Of a stretch of DNA of 64,000 nucleotides, positions 1 to 7,928 are shown piece by piece. The stretch's first letter is position 1; the number at the start of each line of letters is the position of its first letter. A model generated the notes under the pieces. It did not search any database and had not been told where the DNA came from. It was given only the letters and a program-made list of their open reading frames with translations. The stretch is taken from assembly GCF_000878135.1 (NCBI RefSeq), contig NZ_JXQZ01000028.1, positions 1 to 64,000 of the forward strand, in the 5' to 3' direction. The DNA comes from Frigoribacterium sp. MEB024. GTDB taxonomy: Bacteria; Actinomycetota; Actinomycetes; Actinomycetales; Microbacteriaceae. A program made the translations under genes and the position numbers.

Positions 1-103
1 CCGGGGCCGGCGCCGCCGTCGGTGCGGCCGCCCCGGGCGCCGCGCACCCGGTCAGGGCCAGCACGACGGCGACGACGACCGCCGGGGTCAGGGAGCGGAG
101 CAC
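1..103 (-). CDS. N-terminus of a lipoprotein, cut by the window edge
   Basis: Reading leftward from a GTG at 101-103 there are 34 codons to the edge, giving an N-terminal hydrophobic stretch followed by LALTGCAA, a lipobox with the Cys at about residue 20, then an Ala/Pro-rich tail. The GTG lies one base after the TGA of the CHRD gene, so the two are almost certainly co-transcribed and translationally coupled. The mature protein is not in the window. From what I know of actinobacteria, a CHRD-domain gene is often followed by a class F sortase with such a leader; that identity is inference only. Confidence 0.6.
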   Translation of the reverse strand, partial: MLRSLTPAVVVAVVLALTGCAAPGAAAPTAAPAP

Positions 104-104
104 G

Positions 105-848
105 TCAGGCCCGGGCCGCGCGCTGACGACGGGTCAGGACGTACGCACCCGCACCGAGCAGGGCCAGCGCCCCGGCACCACCGGCTGCGAGGCCGAGACC
201 GCCAGCCGACGCGCTCTCGGTGGCCGCGCCTCCGAGTCCGGTGTCGACGCCGCCGACGGGCACCTGCGTCAGCTGGCCGCGGACGACGCCGGCCGCGAAC
301 GAGGCCGTGTGCGAGTCGCCCGTGAAGCCGGCCGGGTTCGCCTCGAGCTGCTTCAGGCTGAAGCCGGTGCCCGTGTCGGCGCCGGCGGGGCTCATGACGC
401 CGGTGGTGAACGGTCCCTGCAGGCAGCCGCTGCTCGTGCGCGTGCCGTCACCGCGGTCGACCGGGTTCGGGAACGCGATGCGCGGCGGACCGGCCTGGCC
501 CTTCGCCGCCTCGTGGATGTGCGTCGCGGTCTTGGCCGGGCTCTGGTAGTCGCCGGTCACGCCGCGCAGGGTGATGTCGTAGCAGATCACCTCGGTGTCG
601 CTGTTGACGCGGAAGTCGAACGTCCCCGTCGCACCGGGCTCGCCCGGGGTGGCGACCCCGTCGTTGTTGATGACCTGGTCGGGCGTCGCCATCACCGTGT
701 AGGCGCTCGTGAAGGTCGACGGTTCGGGCACCTCGGTCTCGGCGAACGCGGGCGTCACGCCGAACAGGGTGACGGCGGTCGCGGCGGCACCACCGATCGT
801 CAGGGTGCGGATGGCGGTCTTCTTGGTCGTGCGCGTCATCTTCGGCAT
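105..848 (-). CDS. CHRD-domain secreted surface protein
   Basis: 247-residue exported protein. Residues 1 to about 36 form a signal peptide ending AFAE. The central part has the CHRD pattern (an ATHIHEA stretch, then PRIAFPNP, and near the end VRGQL), a beta-rich extracellular domain also found in chordin. The C-terminus is a Gly/Ala-rich linker, one hydrophobic helix and a positively charged tail, so it is wall- or membrane-anchored, although I see no clear LPXTG-type motif. The ATG at 846-848 is chosen because GAGAGGA lies eight bases upstream; a second ATG three codons later is possible. It is followed immediately by the partial lipoprotein and is divergent from the sigma factor gene. Confidence 0.8.
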   Translation of the reverse strand: MPKMTRTTKKTAIRTLTIGGAAATAVTLFGVTPAFAETEVPEPSTFTSAYTVMATPDQVINNDGVATPGEPGATGTFDFRVNSDTEVICYDITLRGVTGDYQSPAKTATHIHEAAKGQAGPPRIAFPNPVDRGDGTRTSSGCLQGPFTTGVMSPAGADTGTGFSLKQLEANPAGFTGDSHTASFAAGVVRGQLTQVPVGGVDTGLGGAATESASAGGLGLAAGGAGALALLGAGAYVLTRRQRAARA

Positions 849-1017
849 GCTCCGGGTCCTCTCGACGGGGCGGCGCCCGGGCGGGTGCCGCTCGACAGGG
901 CCTACGTCGGGCGGAGCCGATGCGTTCACGTCGGTCGCGAGAAAGTTCGTGCCCGGCCCGATGAACGCCGGAGGCGCGGCGGACGTACACCCCGTCGGCA
1001 TCCGCGAACGGCGTGGA

Positions 1018-1023
1018 TAGGCT
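1018..1023 (+). promoter_or_regulatory. -10 box (TAGGCT) of the sigma/anti-sigma operon
   Basis: TAGGCT fits the TANNNT -10 form seen before many genes here. It lies 74 bases before the chosen sigma-factor ATG at 1097; an in-frame ATG at 1037 would give a nearly leaderless start and a 20-residue N-terminal extension. Confidence 0.4.
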
Positions 1024-1096
1024 GGAGGGCAGGCGGATGATCGCCGTCATGGGTCGCGCGGGGCCCGTCCCGGGCCGCGTCGCAGATCGGAGCCCG

Positions 1097-1606
1097 ATGA
1101 GCGAGGGGTCGTCCGGTCTCGACGTCCGGGCCGCGTTCGTCGAACACGGATCGTCGTTGCTCGGTTTCGCCGTCAACGCCCTCCGCGACCGGGCGCTCGC
1201 CGAGGACTGCGTGCAAGAGACCTTCGTGCGGGCCTGGCGCGCCCGCGACTCGTTCGACGCCGACCGTGGCAGCGTCCGCACCTGGCTGTTCGCGATCGAG
1301 CGCCGCGTCGTGCTCGACGTGTACCGGGCACGCACGCGAACGCCGTCGGTCGTGCCGCTCGAGCACGCCCCCGACCCCGTGGCGACCGTGGCCGACCCGC
1401 TCGAGCGCCTGGGCATGGCCGAGGGGCTCGCCCGCCTGAGCGACGACCACCGGGCGGCCGTCGTGGCCGTCCACCTCGAGGGCCTGAGCTACCGCGAGGT
1501 CTCCGAGCGCACGGGCGTGCCCGTCGCGACCCTCCGCACCCGCGTGTTCCACGCGCTGCGCGCCCTCCGCACCCACCTCGACGACCAGGAGACGACCGAT
1601 GACTGA
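1097..1606 (+). CDS. ECF sigma factor (RNA polymerase sigma-70 family)
   Basis: 169-residue extracytoplasmic-function sigma factor. Region 2 is visible as the segment ending LAEDCVQETFVRAWRA, followed by RTWLFAIERRVVLD; region 4 is the C-terminal helix-turn-helix, LSYREVSERTGVPVATLRTR. The ATG at 1097 follows CGGAG by about six bases; two in-frame upstream ATGs (1013 and 1037) would only add an uncharged, unconserved leader. Its last eight bases overlap the next gene, so sigma and anti-sigma are translationally coupled. The nearest possible target is the divergent CHRD gene, but that is inference. Confidence 0.9.
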   Translation: MSEGSSGLDVRAAFVEHGSSLLGFAVNALRDRALAEDCVQETFVRAWRARDSFDADRGSVRTWLFAIERRVVLDVYRARTRTPSVVPLEHAPDPVATVADPLERLGMAEGLARLSDDHRAAVVAVHLEGLSYREVSERTGVPVATLRTRVFHALRALRTHLDDQETTDD

Positions 1607-2420
1607 CCGCACGCCAGGGGTGGGGGCCGGTGACCACGCCGGTACCGGGGGCATCGACGGCATCGGGGACGCCGACGGCATCGGGGGCGCCCCCGGTACC
1701 GGGGGCGCCGGCGCCCGTCGCGACGAATTGACGGCCGCGGCGCTCGCGGACGACCTCTCGCCGAGCGAGCGCGTCGAGTTCGACGCGCTGCGGGCTGCCG
1801 ATCCGTCGATCGACGCCGAGTTGGCGTCGCTGGGCGTCGTCGTCGGAGGGCTGTCGGACTTCGGCCGGTGGGACGATGTCGCCCCGAGCGACGGACTGCG
1901 CGAGCGCGTCGACGCCGTCGGACGGGTCGGAGACGACCCGGCGGTCTCGCACATCGGTCCGCACGTCGCCACGGCCCGGTCGGGCCGGGGTCGTCGTCCG
2001 CTGCTGATCGCCGTCGCCGCCGCGGCGTGCCTGGCGATCGGGGCCGGGGGTGGAGTCCTGCTCGCGACGCCTCGCGACACGGTGGTGGCCGGCCCGGCCG
2101 GCACCCTCGGCGCCGTCGAGCACGTGGACTTCGTCGGTCAGCCCGCCGGGGTCGACCTCGACGGAGATCTCGTCGCCCACACCTGGGGCACCGAGACCGT
2201 CCTCAGCATCGACGGCCTGCCGACGGGCTCGGCGTTCACGGTCGTGGTGGTCGGGGACGACGGACGTGAATACGAGTCCGGTGCATTCCTCGGGTCCGAC
2301 GTGCGCGTCGACTGCCGGCTGAACGCCGCCGTTCTGCGGTCCGACGTCGCGTCGGTCGAGATCCGAGCCGCGGACGGCCACGACATCGCCGTCGCGTCGG
2401 TGCCGCCGGTCACGAGCTGA
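1599..2420 (+). CDS. Membrane anti-sigma factor
   Basis: 273-residue protein partnered with the preceding ECF sigma factor. The first 40 residues are a Gly/Asp/Ile-rich repeat (GIDGIGDADGIGGAPGTGG) that looks disordered. Residues about 42-120 are the charged cytoplasmic, sigma-binding part, without a visible HxxxCxxC zinc motif. A transmembrane helix follows at about 134-155 (LLIAVAAAACLAIGAGGGVLLA), and the rest is an extracytoplasmic beta-rich domain resembling the RskA/anti-sigma-K type. The ATG overlaps the sigma stop codon region. The Gly-rich N-terminus is encoded by an imperfect DNA repeat at about 1635-1712. Confidence 0.8.
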   Translation: MTDRTPGVGAGDHAGTGGIDGIGDADGIGGAPGTGGAGARRDELTAAALADDLSPSERVEFDALRAADPSIDAELASLGVVVGGLSDFGRWDDVAPSDGLRERVDAVGRVGDDPAVSHIGPHVATARSGRGRRPLLIAVAAAACLAIGAGGGVLLATPRDTVVAGPAGTLGAVEHVDFVGQPAGVDLDGDLVAHTWGTETVLSIDGLPTGSAFTVVVVGDDGREYESGAFLGSDVRVDCRLNAAVLRSDVASVEIRAADGHDIAVASVPPVTS

Positions 2421-2441
2421 CCCGCGCCTCGCTGCCGGGCC

Positions 2442-2456
2442 GACCCGCGCCTCCTG
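2442..2456 (-). repeat. Dispersed 16-bp motif copy (reverse orientation)
   Basis: GACCCGCGCCTCCTG, a close copy of the reverse complement of CGAGGAGGCGCGGGTC. A shorter copy begins at 2421, directly after the anti-sigma stop codon, and a forward copy lies at 2546-2560 in the 3' end of the opposing gene. Confidence 0.7.
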
Positions 2457-2473
2457 CTCTCGTCCGTCGAGAT

Positions 2474-2519
2474 GTCACGACGTGCCGCTCCCGTCGCGCC
2501 GTGAGCCGCGACTCGTGAA
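2474..2519. repeat. Palindromic element, family B, copy 1
   Basis: Imperfect inverted repeat with arms GTCACGACgtgCCGCTC and GAGCCGCgACTCGTGA, located between convergent genes. Its flanks, including GTCTCGCCGGGC just to the right, match a second copy at 35953-35998. It may act as a bidirectional terminator. Confidence 0.55.
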
Positions 2520-2531
2520 GTCTCGCCGGGC

Positions 2532-3569
2532 TCAGACGACGGTCAAGGAGGCGCGGGTCGCCTCGATCGTCGCGAGCAGCGACCTCGAGTCGGCCAGGGA
2601 GTGCAGGGGTGAGTCGCGCAACCCGGCATCCACGAAGGACGCGAGGGCCGTCGCCTGGTACGCGAGCCCCTGGCGGCCGGTCGGGACGGTCGGGTCGTTC
2701 CAGACCGCTGACCCGGCATCGGTCGTCAGCTCGAACGTCGCGGGGAAGACGAGGTTCTGCAGGGTGCGGATCGACCCGGTCGTTCCCGAGATCGTGCCGA
2801 GCCCGGGCGACGTCGTGAGCAGGCTCGTCGCCGCGGTGGCGAGCACCCCGTCGGCCGTGCGGGTGACGACGGCCGCGTCGAGGTCGACGCCGTCGGCCCG
2901 GGTCGAGCCGGTGGCGTGCCATTCGACGGGGTGACCGGTCGCGAACTGGGTGAACCAGAACGCGTAGACGCCGATGTCGAGCAGCGCGCCGCCGCCGAGG
3001 GCCGGGTCGGTCATGCGTCCGCCGGCCGAGAGGTCGTTGGCCCAGGCGACGTCGGCGGTCGCGAGCCGCACGTCGCCGATCGCCCCGTCGTCGAGCAGCG
3101 CGGCGATGACGGTGGTGTGCGGCAGGTAGCGCGTCCAGAGTGCCTCCATCGCGAGGACGCCCGCGGCGCTCGCCGCGGCCACGATCTCGTCGGCCTCGGC
3201 CGTGCTGGTCGCCATCGGCTTCTCGATCAGGACGTGCTTGCCGGCACGGATCGCGGTCAAGGCGTCCGGCAGGTGCCGGCTGTGGGGCGTGGCCACGTAG
3301 ACGACGTCGACGTCGGGGGAGGTGACCAGCGCCTCCTGGTCGCCGTACGCGGTGTCGACGCCGTGGGTGCGGGCGAACGCCTCGGCCCGGTCGAGGCTGC
3401 GCGAGGCCACGGCGACCACGCGCTGGTCGGTGTGCGCATGAAGGGCGTCGGTGAAGTCGCCGGCGATCTCGCCCGGGCCGATCACGCCCCAGCGCAGGGT
3501 CGGCCCGCCGCGCAACGGGACGGCCGTCGAGGCGGGGAATGTCGGGGTGCTCGGGGTCTGCGTGGACAT
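2532..3569 (-). CDS. Gfo/Idh/MocA family oxidoreductase
   Basis: 345-residue NAD(P)-dependent sugar-type dehydrogenase. The Rossmann domain starts at residue 27 (WGVIGPGEIAGDF); the hallmark EKP motif is in HVLIEKPMATS, after YVATPHSRH. The C-terminal domain carries the GGGALLDIGVY segment typical of the trans-dihydrodiol dehydrogenase-like branch. The substrate cannot be told from sequence. The ATG follows GAGGAGA by five bases. The gene is convergent with the anti-sigma gene, and its last codons contain a copy of the dispersed 16-bp motif, translated as EATRASLTVV. Confidence 0.85.
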   Translation of the reverse strand: MSTQTPSTPTFPASTAVPLRGGPTLRWGVIGPGEIAGDFTDALHAHTDQRVVAVASRSLDRAEAFARTHGVDTAYGDQEALVTSPDVDVVYVATPHSRHLPDALTAIRAGKHVLIEKPMATSTAEADEIVAAASAAGVLAMEALWTRYLPHTTVIAALLDDGAIGDVRLATADVAWANDLSAGGRMTDPALGGGALLDIGVYAFWFTQFATGHPVEWHATGSTRADGVDLDAAVVTRTADGVLATAATSLLTTSPGLGTISGTTGSIRTLQNLVFPATFELTTDAGSAVWNDPTVPTGRQGLAYQATALASFVDAGLRDSPLHSLADSRSLLATIEATRASLTVV

Positions 3570-3646
3570 GCGGTCTCCTCGGTGTCACGTCGTCGTGCGT
3601 GCGTCCATCTTCGCGGGTGCGGAGCAGGCCGGGGCGTCGAGAGCTC

Positions 3647-4492
3647 TCAGCCCTGCTCGGCGAACCGACCCACGCCGATCACGTCGAGCAACCGCAGCTT
3701 GGCGTCGTCGTCGGACCCGGGCGTCGCCGTCAGCACGAGCAGCGTCTGCGACTGGTCCTCGGTGAAGAGCGCCTGGCAGTCGACCTCGATCCGGCCGAGC
3801 TCGGGGTGGAGCAGCGTCTTGCGGTCGTCGAAGCGTTGGTGCACGGCGTGCCGAGCCCAGATCGTCGCGAACTCCTCGCTCGACGCGAGCAGCGCCTCCA
3901 CGAGTTCTCGCGGTCGGCCTCCGCCGCCCGCCATGCTGAGCGCCGCCCGCAGCCCGGAGGCCTGCAGCTCGAGCTGGTGCGCGTGGTCCTCGACCGGGTA
4001 GGAGGCGCGCTCGGCCGGGTCGGTGAACCACCGGTGGAACGCGCTGCGGGCCAGCCCCTCGTGCCGCATCTGGTCGCCGAGCAGGGCGACCGCGAGGCGG
4101 TTCTGTGCGAGCGTCTCGGCCAGGTCGCTGAGGACGAGCGCGGGGGTGTCGACCAACCGGTCGAGCACCCGCCGCAACGCGGGACTGACGTGGTCGCCGC
4201 CGCGCGTCCGGCGAGGCGGGTGGTGGCCGGTCAGGCGGTAGAGGTGGTCGCGCTCGTCGAGGCTCAGTCGCAGCCCCCGGGTGAGGGCGACGAGCATCTG
4301 CTCGGACGGCTGCGGGCCACGCTGCTGCTCGAGCCGCGCGTAGTAGTCGGTCGACATGCCGACGAGCCCCGCCACCTCTTCACGACGCAACCCGGCGGTC
4401 CGTCGCCGCACGCCCTCGGGCAGCCCCACGTCGGACGGTCGCAGGGCCTCTCGGCGGTGGCGGAGGAAGTCGGCGAGGTCGGCGCGGTCCAT
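3647..4492 (-). CDS. HTH regulator with MmyB-like ligand-binding domain
   Basis: 281-residue XRE-type repressor or activator. Residues about 1-75 hold the helix-turn-helix (RRTAGLRREEVAGLVGMSTD, then YYARLEQQRGPQPS), which is the signature of this family in actinobacteria. Residues about 100-265 form the MmyB PAS-like ligand domain (contains LAQNRLAVALLGD and a conserved RWFTDP). It is divergent from an SDR gene with a 173-bp gap. Family members commonly control the adjacent short-chain dehydrogenase, so that is the likely target. Confidence 0.88.
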   Translation of the reverse strand: MDRADLADFLRHRREALRPSDVGLPEGVRRRTAGLRREEVAGLVGMSTDYYARLEQQRGPQPSEQMLVALTRGLRLSLDERDHLYRLTGHHPPRRTRGGDHVSPALRRVLDRLVDTPALVLSDLAETLAQNRLAVALLGDQMRHEGLARSAFHRWFTDPAERASYPVEDHAHQLELQASGLRAALSMAGGGGRPRELVEALLASSEEFATIWARHAVHQRFDDRKTLLHPELGRIEVDCQALFTEDQSQTLLVLTATPGSDDDAKLRLLDVIGVGRFAEQG

Positions 4493-4665
4493 GGCCCCAT
4501 GCTGTCAGCCGCGGCACCCGCCAACCAGGGAGCGCCGATCCCTGGACGAGCGCTCTCTGCCGCACCGCGCCTCCCCGGGTCAGAGTGGTGGTCGTCCCCC
4601 CGACCGACGTCGGTGCGACGACCACCACCGGCCGCGCCGAGCGCGGCACACCCGAAGGAGCAACC

Positions 4666-5409
4666 GTGAAGATCAGCGGCAACACCGTGTTCATCCCCGG
4701 CGCCACGTCCGGCATCGGCCTGGGCCTCGCCCTGCGCCTGCAGGCCGCCGGCAACACCGTCGTCGTGGCGGGCCGACGGCGGGCCCTGCTCGACGAGATC
4801 GTCCGCGACCACCCCGGCCTCGAGGCCGTCGAGCTCGACACCACCGACCCGCAGGCCGTCGTCGACGTCTCGGCCGAGGTGCAGCGTCGTTGGCCCGAGA
4901 CGAACGTCGTCATCGCGATGGCCGGCATCATGCAGACCGAGGACGTCACGACCGGCGACTTCCTCCCGACCGCCGAGGCGATCGTCACGACGAACCTGCT
5001 CGGGCCGATCCGCCTGATCGCCGCGTGGACGTCGTTCCTGCAGACGCAGCCCGCCGCCTCGATCGTCACCGTGTCGTCGGGGCTCGCGAGCGTGCCGCTG
5101 CCGATCACGCCGACCTACAACGCGACCAAGGCCGCGATCCACTCGTTCAGCGAGGGCATCCGCGTGCAGCTCGCCGACACGAGCGTGCAGGTCGTCGAGC
5201 TCGTGCCGCCGGCCGTGCAGACCACCCTTCTCGGCCAGCAGGACGACCCGTCGGCCATGCCGCTCGACGAGTACCTCGACGAGACCATGGCCCTGCTCGA
5301 GGCACAGCCCGACGCCCACGAGATCCTGGTCGAGCGCGTGAAGTTCCTGCGCAACGCCGAGGCCGAGGGGCGCTACGACGCGGTGCTGGCGCGGCTCAGC
5401 GGTCACTGA
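4666..5409 (+). CDS. Short-chain dehydrogenase (DltE-like SDR)
   Basis: 247-residue classical SDR: nucleotide-binding GATSGIG at residues 13-19, a catalytic Tyr-Lys pair in PTYNATKAAIHSF, and the PPAVQT segment after the active site. The start is GTG at 4666, five bases after GAAGGAG (4654-4660); the upstream ATG at 4585 would add a non-conserved leader. The regulator immediately upstream on the other strand probably controls it. The substrate is unknown; relatives are annotated as DltE or as general oxidoreductases. Confidence 0.85.
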   Translation: MKISGNTVFIPGATSGIGLGLALRLQAAGNTVVVAGRRRALLDEIVRDHPGLEAVELDTTDPQAVVDVSAEVQRRWPETNVVIAMAGIMQTEDVTTGDFLPTAEAIVTTNLLGPIRLIAAWTSFLQTQPAASIVTVSSGLASVPLPITPTYNATKAAIHSFSEGIRVQLADTSVQVVELVPPAVQTTLLGQQDDPSAMPLDEYLDETMALLEAQPDAHEILVERVKFLRNAEAEGRYDAVLARLSGH

Positions 5410-5430
5410 GGCAGGCTGAGGTCAGCACCC

Positions 5431-5436
5431 TAGGCT
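5431..5436 (+). promoter_or_regulatory. -10 box of a leaderless transcript
   Basis: TAGGCT six bases before the ATG at 5443, so transcription should begin at or next to the start codon. No Shine-Dalgarno is present. Confidence 0.5.
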
Positions 5437-5442
5437 GGGTGG

Positions 5443-5676
5443 ATGAGCACATGGGGTGACTGGGGTCCGGCGGTGGTGGCGATCGTCGTGGCCGTCGTGT
5501 ACCTCGTCATCGTCGTCAGCATCGTGCGTGCCGTCCGACGTCGCGCCGACACGACGCAACTCGAGCGCACGGTCTGGACGGTCGCCGCCGTCCTCTTCCC
5601 GCTCGGTGCCGGTGCGGTCTGGCTGCTGCTCGGGCCGCACCCGCTCGGGCTGCGCATCGACCACGAGCAGGACTGA
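5443..5676 (+). CDS. Small membrane protein with PLDc_N domain
   Basis: 77 residues with two predicted transmembrane helices (about 10-30 and 45-62). The second helix and following motif (AAVLFPLGAGAVWLLLG) match the N-terminal membrane domain found before phospholipase D/cardiolipin synthase modules, here standing alone as is common in actinobacteria. No catalytic HKD motif is present, so it is not an enzyme by itself. Its role is unknown. Confidence 0.75.
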   Translation: MSTWGDWGPAVVAIVVAVVYLVIVVSIVRAVRRRADTTQLERTVWTVAAVLFPLGAGAVWLLLGPHPLGLRIDHEQD

Positions 5677-5712
5677 GCCGGGCCCGGCCGGCCGGGTGTC
5701 GGTGGCCGCACC

Positions 5713-5718
5713 TAGCCT
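5713..5718 (+). promoter_or_regulatory. -10 box of a leaderless transcript
   Basis: TAGCCT six bases before the GTG at 5725. This spacing supports GTG as the true start of the GIY-YIG-like gene. Confidence 0.5.
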
Positions 5719-5724
5719 GCGGGG

Positions 5725-6327
5725 GTGACCAGCCCGACGCCCCGACCCGACGACACCTGCCGAGGAGGCGCGGGTCGGCTGATGGACCGCTCCTGCGGTC
5801 GTCCGGTCGACCCGTCGTCACCCGTGCCGCTCTGTGACCGGCACCTCGCACTCGCCGCCGACTGGGCCGCCTCGCTCGAGGGGTCGGGCGAGGGAGTGAC
5901 CGACCTGCTGCCGTCCCCCTGCCTCGCCTGCGGGTCGCGGCTCGGCGTGCACTGGCCGTCGGGGTGGCTCTGCGCTGTCTGCGAGTGGCGTCACGGCGAC
6001 GTGCCTGACGGCGAGATCGGGGTCGTGCGGATCGACGTCGTCTACTACATCCGCTTCGACGACCGCATCAAGATCGGCACCTCGTCGAACCCCCGACAGC
6101 GGCTGGGCACGCTCTGGCACGACGAGCTGCTGGCCTTCGAGCGTGGCGACCGCCTGGTCGAACGGCGGCGGCACGGGCAGTTCGCGGCGTCCCGGTTCGG
6201 CCGCACCGAGTGGTTCGCGCACAGCGCCGAGCTCGACGCCCACGTCGCGGGCCTGGCGCAGGGCGTCGACGACCCGTGGCAGCGCTACGCCCGCTGGCGC
6301 AGCGAGGCGCTGGCCCTGCGCGGCTGA
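5725..6327 (+). CDS. GIY-YIG/T5orf172-type nuclease-like protein
   Basis: 200 residues. The N-terminal half contains two cysteine-rich stretches (a C-x3-CDRH cluster and CLACGSRLGVHW with a later CAVCEW) that look like zinc-binding treble-clef elements. The C-terminal half has the T5orf172/GIY-YIG pattern: VVYYIRFDDRIKIGTSSNPRQRL, a conserved Glu-Arg-Arg helix (VERRRHGQF) and a GRTEWF strand. The family cuts DNA or binds nucleic acid in phage and repair contexts; here the role is unknown. The GTG start is supported by a -10 box six bases upstream. Residues 12-18 overlap a perfect dispersed 16-bp motif (5761-5777). Confidence 0.7.
   Translation: MTSPTPRPDDTCRGGAGRLMDRSCGRPVDPSSPVPLCDRHLALAADWAASLEGSGEGVTDLLPSPCLACGSRLGVHWPSGWLCAVCEWRHGDVPDGEIGVVRIDVVYYIRFDDRIKIGTSSNPRQRLGTLWHDELLAFERGDRLVERRRHGQFAASRFGRTEWFAHSAELDAHVAGLAQGVDDPWQRYARWRSEALALRG
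5761..5777 (+). repeat. Dispersed 16-bp motif copy (forward, perfect)
   Basis: CGAGGAGGCGCGGGTCG, a complete copy of the recurring sequence, located inside the first codons of the GIY-YIG-like gene. Confidence 0.75.
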
Positions 6328-6334
6328 GCCCGAC

Positions 6335-6466
6335 TGGCGACGGGCGGAACCCGGCCGGGGTGCCGGCTGGCGACGGGCCGAACCCGACCGGGGTGCCGGC
6401 TGGCGACGGGCCGAACCCGACCGGGGCGCCGGCTGGCGACGGGCCGAACCCGACCGGGGCGCCGGC
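6335..6466. repeat. 33-bp tandem repeat, four copies
   Basis: Units start at 6335, 6368, 6401 and 6434, each beginning TGGCGACGGGC and ending GCCGGC, with only a few substitutions (mainly in unit 1 and a T/C change). It begins eight bases after the stop codon of the GIY-YIG-like gene. The unit length is a multiple of three and one forward frame is open (DGPNPTGVPAG per unit), but no start codon or conserved product supports translation. Confidence 0.85.
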
Positions 6467-6622
6467 CGGTTGCGTACCAATCCCGACACTGCGGGTGCGA
6501 CACGCCGCTCAGCATTCCCTCTGGAGTGCTTGTCTGCCTTGGGTTGTCGCGATTTGCACACCAGGGGGCACGAGAGCGGTCGGGTCGGGAGACTCCGGGC
6601 AGGGGCGTCCCGGGGCGCGGGC

Positions 6623-7825
6623 TCAGCGGCGCAGGTAGGCGTCGACGAGCAGCGGGCCGCGGATGGCACGCAGCTCGTCGAGCAGCAAGGGCACCGTCTG
6701 CCGCGTCAGCCCCGACAGCTGCAGGTCGTGGGGGCCGAGCGCGGGCAGCTTTCCGGTCCGGAGCCGCACGACCTCCCAGCCGGCGGCCCGCAGTGCGGCG
6801 TCCTTGCGGCGGTCGGCGGTCTCGCGGTGCCCGACGTGTTCGAGCCCGTGCCGCCCCGTCGAGTCGTACTCGATCGCGACCCGCAGTTCGCTCAGCACGA
6901 TGTCCGGCCACACCTCGACGTGGTCGAAGAACGGACGCCCCACGCGCACCGCGTTCAGGCCGGGCTCGAACTCGAGCCGGGCCGTCAGTTCTGCCCGCAG
7001 TTCGGCCTCGACCGCCGACGCCGGCTTCGGGGCACACGCGCTGACGAAGGGTGTGCCGGTCGGCAGCGCCGGCGTCTTGTCACACACCGGCCGGGAGGCG
7101 CGGGACGGTCGGGAGGCGCGGGTCGGCCGCGAGGCACGGGTCGGCGGAGACGCGGGCTCGGTCCGGGCGGCCTCGGCGGGCGGGGAGGGACGCTCGGTGC
7201 GGGCGACCTCGGTGGGCGGGGAGGCGCCCTCCGCGGGGGACGCGCGGGAGGGCTCGGGACTGCGGCTCGCATCCGCGCGCGGAGTCGTCGAGGGCAGGCC
7301 CGTGCTCGAGCCGCGGCGACGCCGGGGCGGGGGTGACGGGGCCGTCGGCACCGCGCCTCCTGCGCTCTGGGCCGCCCAGGCCTGAGCCGGTGCCGCCCAG
7401 GACTGACCCGGTGCCGGCGAGTCCTGCGCCGGTGCGCTCGCGCCCTGCGCCGGCATGCCCTCGGCCTGCGCCCGGACGACCGCCGCCGGCGCCATCGGCG
7501 GCCGCATCGGCAGCGCGCGCGGCGCGGCGAGTTCGCTGCACTCGGGGCACCACGACGACCGGCGTCGCTCGCGCCCGGGGCGATGCCGCTGTTCGTCGGG
7601 GGTGGCGACGAACACGTGGCCCGCGTCGCAGAGCCAGCACAGCCACACGTCGGCCGCGGGCGGGATCTGGCTGAGCACGATGCCGCCGTTGTGTTCGGGC
7701 CGGTACTGCCGCACGAGCACCGGGTACGACGCCCAGGCCTCGCGATAGCTGCCCACCGGGTAGGGCACGGCGAGGCCGCGCGACGTCCGGCGTCGCGCCC
7801 ACCAGGCGGCGATCGGCTCGGGCAC
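6623..7825 (-). CDS. Zinc-ribbon protein with Vsr/DUF559-like endonuclease domain
   Basis: About 400 residues. The N-terminal zinc ribbon is formed by CWLC and CPEC separated by about 30 residues. A long Pro/Ala/Arg linker follows, then a C-terminal PD-(D/E)XK-like core: a PDIVL strand, VAIEYDSTGRH, and RRKDAALRAAGWEVVRLR, as in very-short-patch-repair and DUF559 proteins. The linker end reads TRASRPTRASRPSRASRP because three copies of the dispersed 16-bp motif lie in tandem (7093-7144). GTG at 7825 is preferred over GTG at 7831 because TAGCGT sits six bases upstream of it. Probably a DNA-processing or nuclease-like protein of unknown role. Confidence 0.65.
   Translation of the reverse strand: MPEPIAAWWARRRTSRGLAVPYPVGSYREAWASYPVLVRQYRPEHNGGIVLSQIPPAADVWLCWLCDAGHVFVATPDEQRHRPGRERRRSSWCPECSELAAPRALPMRPPMAPAAVVRAQAEGMPAQGASAPAQDSPAPGQSWAAPAQAWAAQSAGGAVPTAPSPPPRRRRGSSTGLPSTTPRADASRSPEPSRASPAEGASPPTEVARTERPSPPAEAARTEPASPPTRASRPTRASRPSRASRPVCDKTPALPTGTPFVSACAPKPASAVEAELRAELTARLEFEPGLNAVRVGRPFFDHVEVWPDIVLSELRVAIEYDSTGRHGLEHVGHRETADRRKDAALRAAGWEVVRLRTGKLPALGPHDLQLSGLTRQTVPLLLDELRAIRGPLLVDAYLRR
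7093..7144 (+). repeat. Three tandem copies of the dispersed motif
   Basis: GGGAGGCGCGGGACGG, GGGAGGCGCGGGTCGG and GAGGCACGGGTCGG follow each other at about 19-bp spacing within the linker-coding part of the endonuclease-like gene. Confidence 0.7.
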
Positions 7826-7831
7826 GCGCAC

Positions 7832-7837
7832 ACGCTA
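7832..7837 (-). promoter_or_regulatory. -10 box of a leaderless transcript
   Basis: On the minus strand TAGCGT ends six bases before GTG 7825, favouring that start codon. Confidence 0.4.
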
Positions 7838-7915
7838 CGACGGGCCACCGACACTCGCGCTCCGGCCGGCCCGAGCCGAGCCGGCCCGACCCGGCCCGAC
7901 CGCCGCCGACACCCG

Positions 7916-7921
7916 TAGCAT
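7916..7921 (+). promoter_or_regulatory. -10 box of a leaderless transcript
   Basis: TAGCAT seven bases before the ATG at 7929; no Shine-Dalgarno is seen. Confidence 0.45.
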
Positions 7922-7928
7922 CGACCGA

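Noticed and set aside
6335-6466. CRISPR array
   Set aside because: The units are head to tail without spacers, and no cas genes are present.
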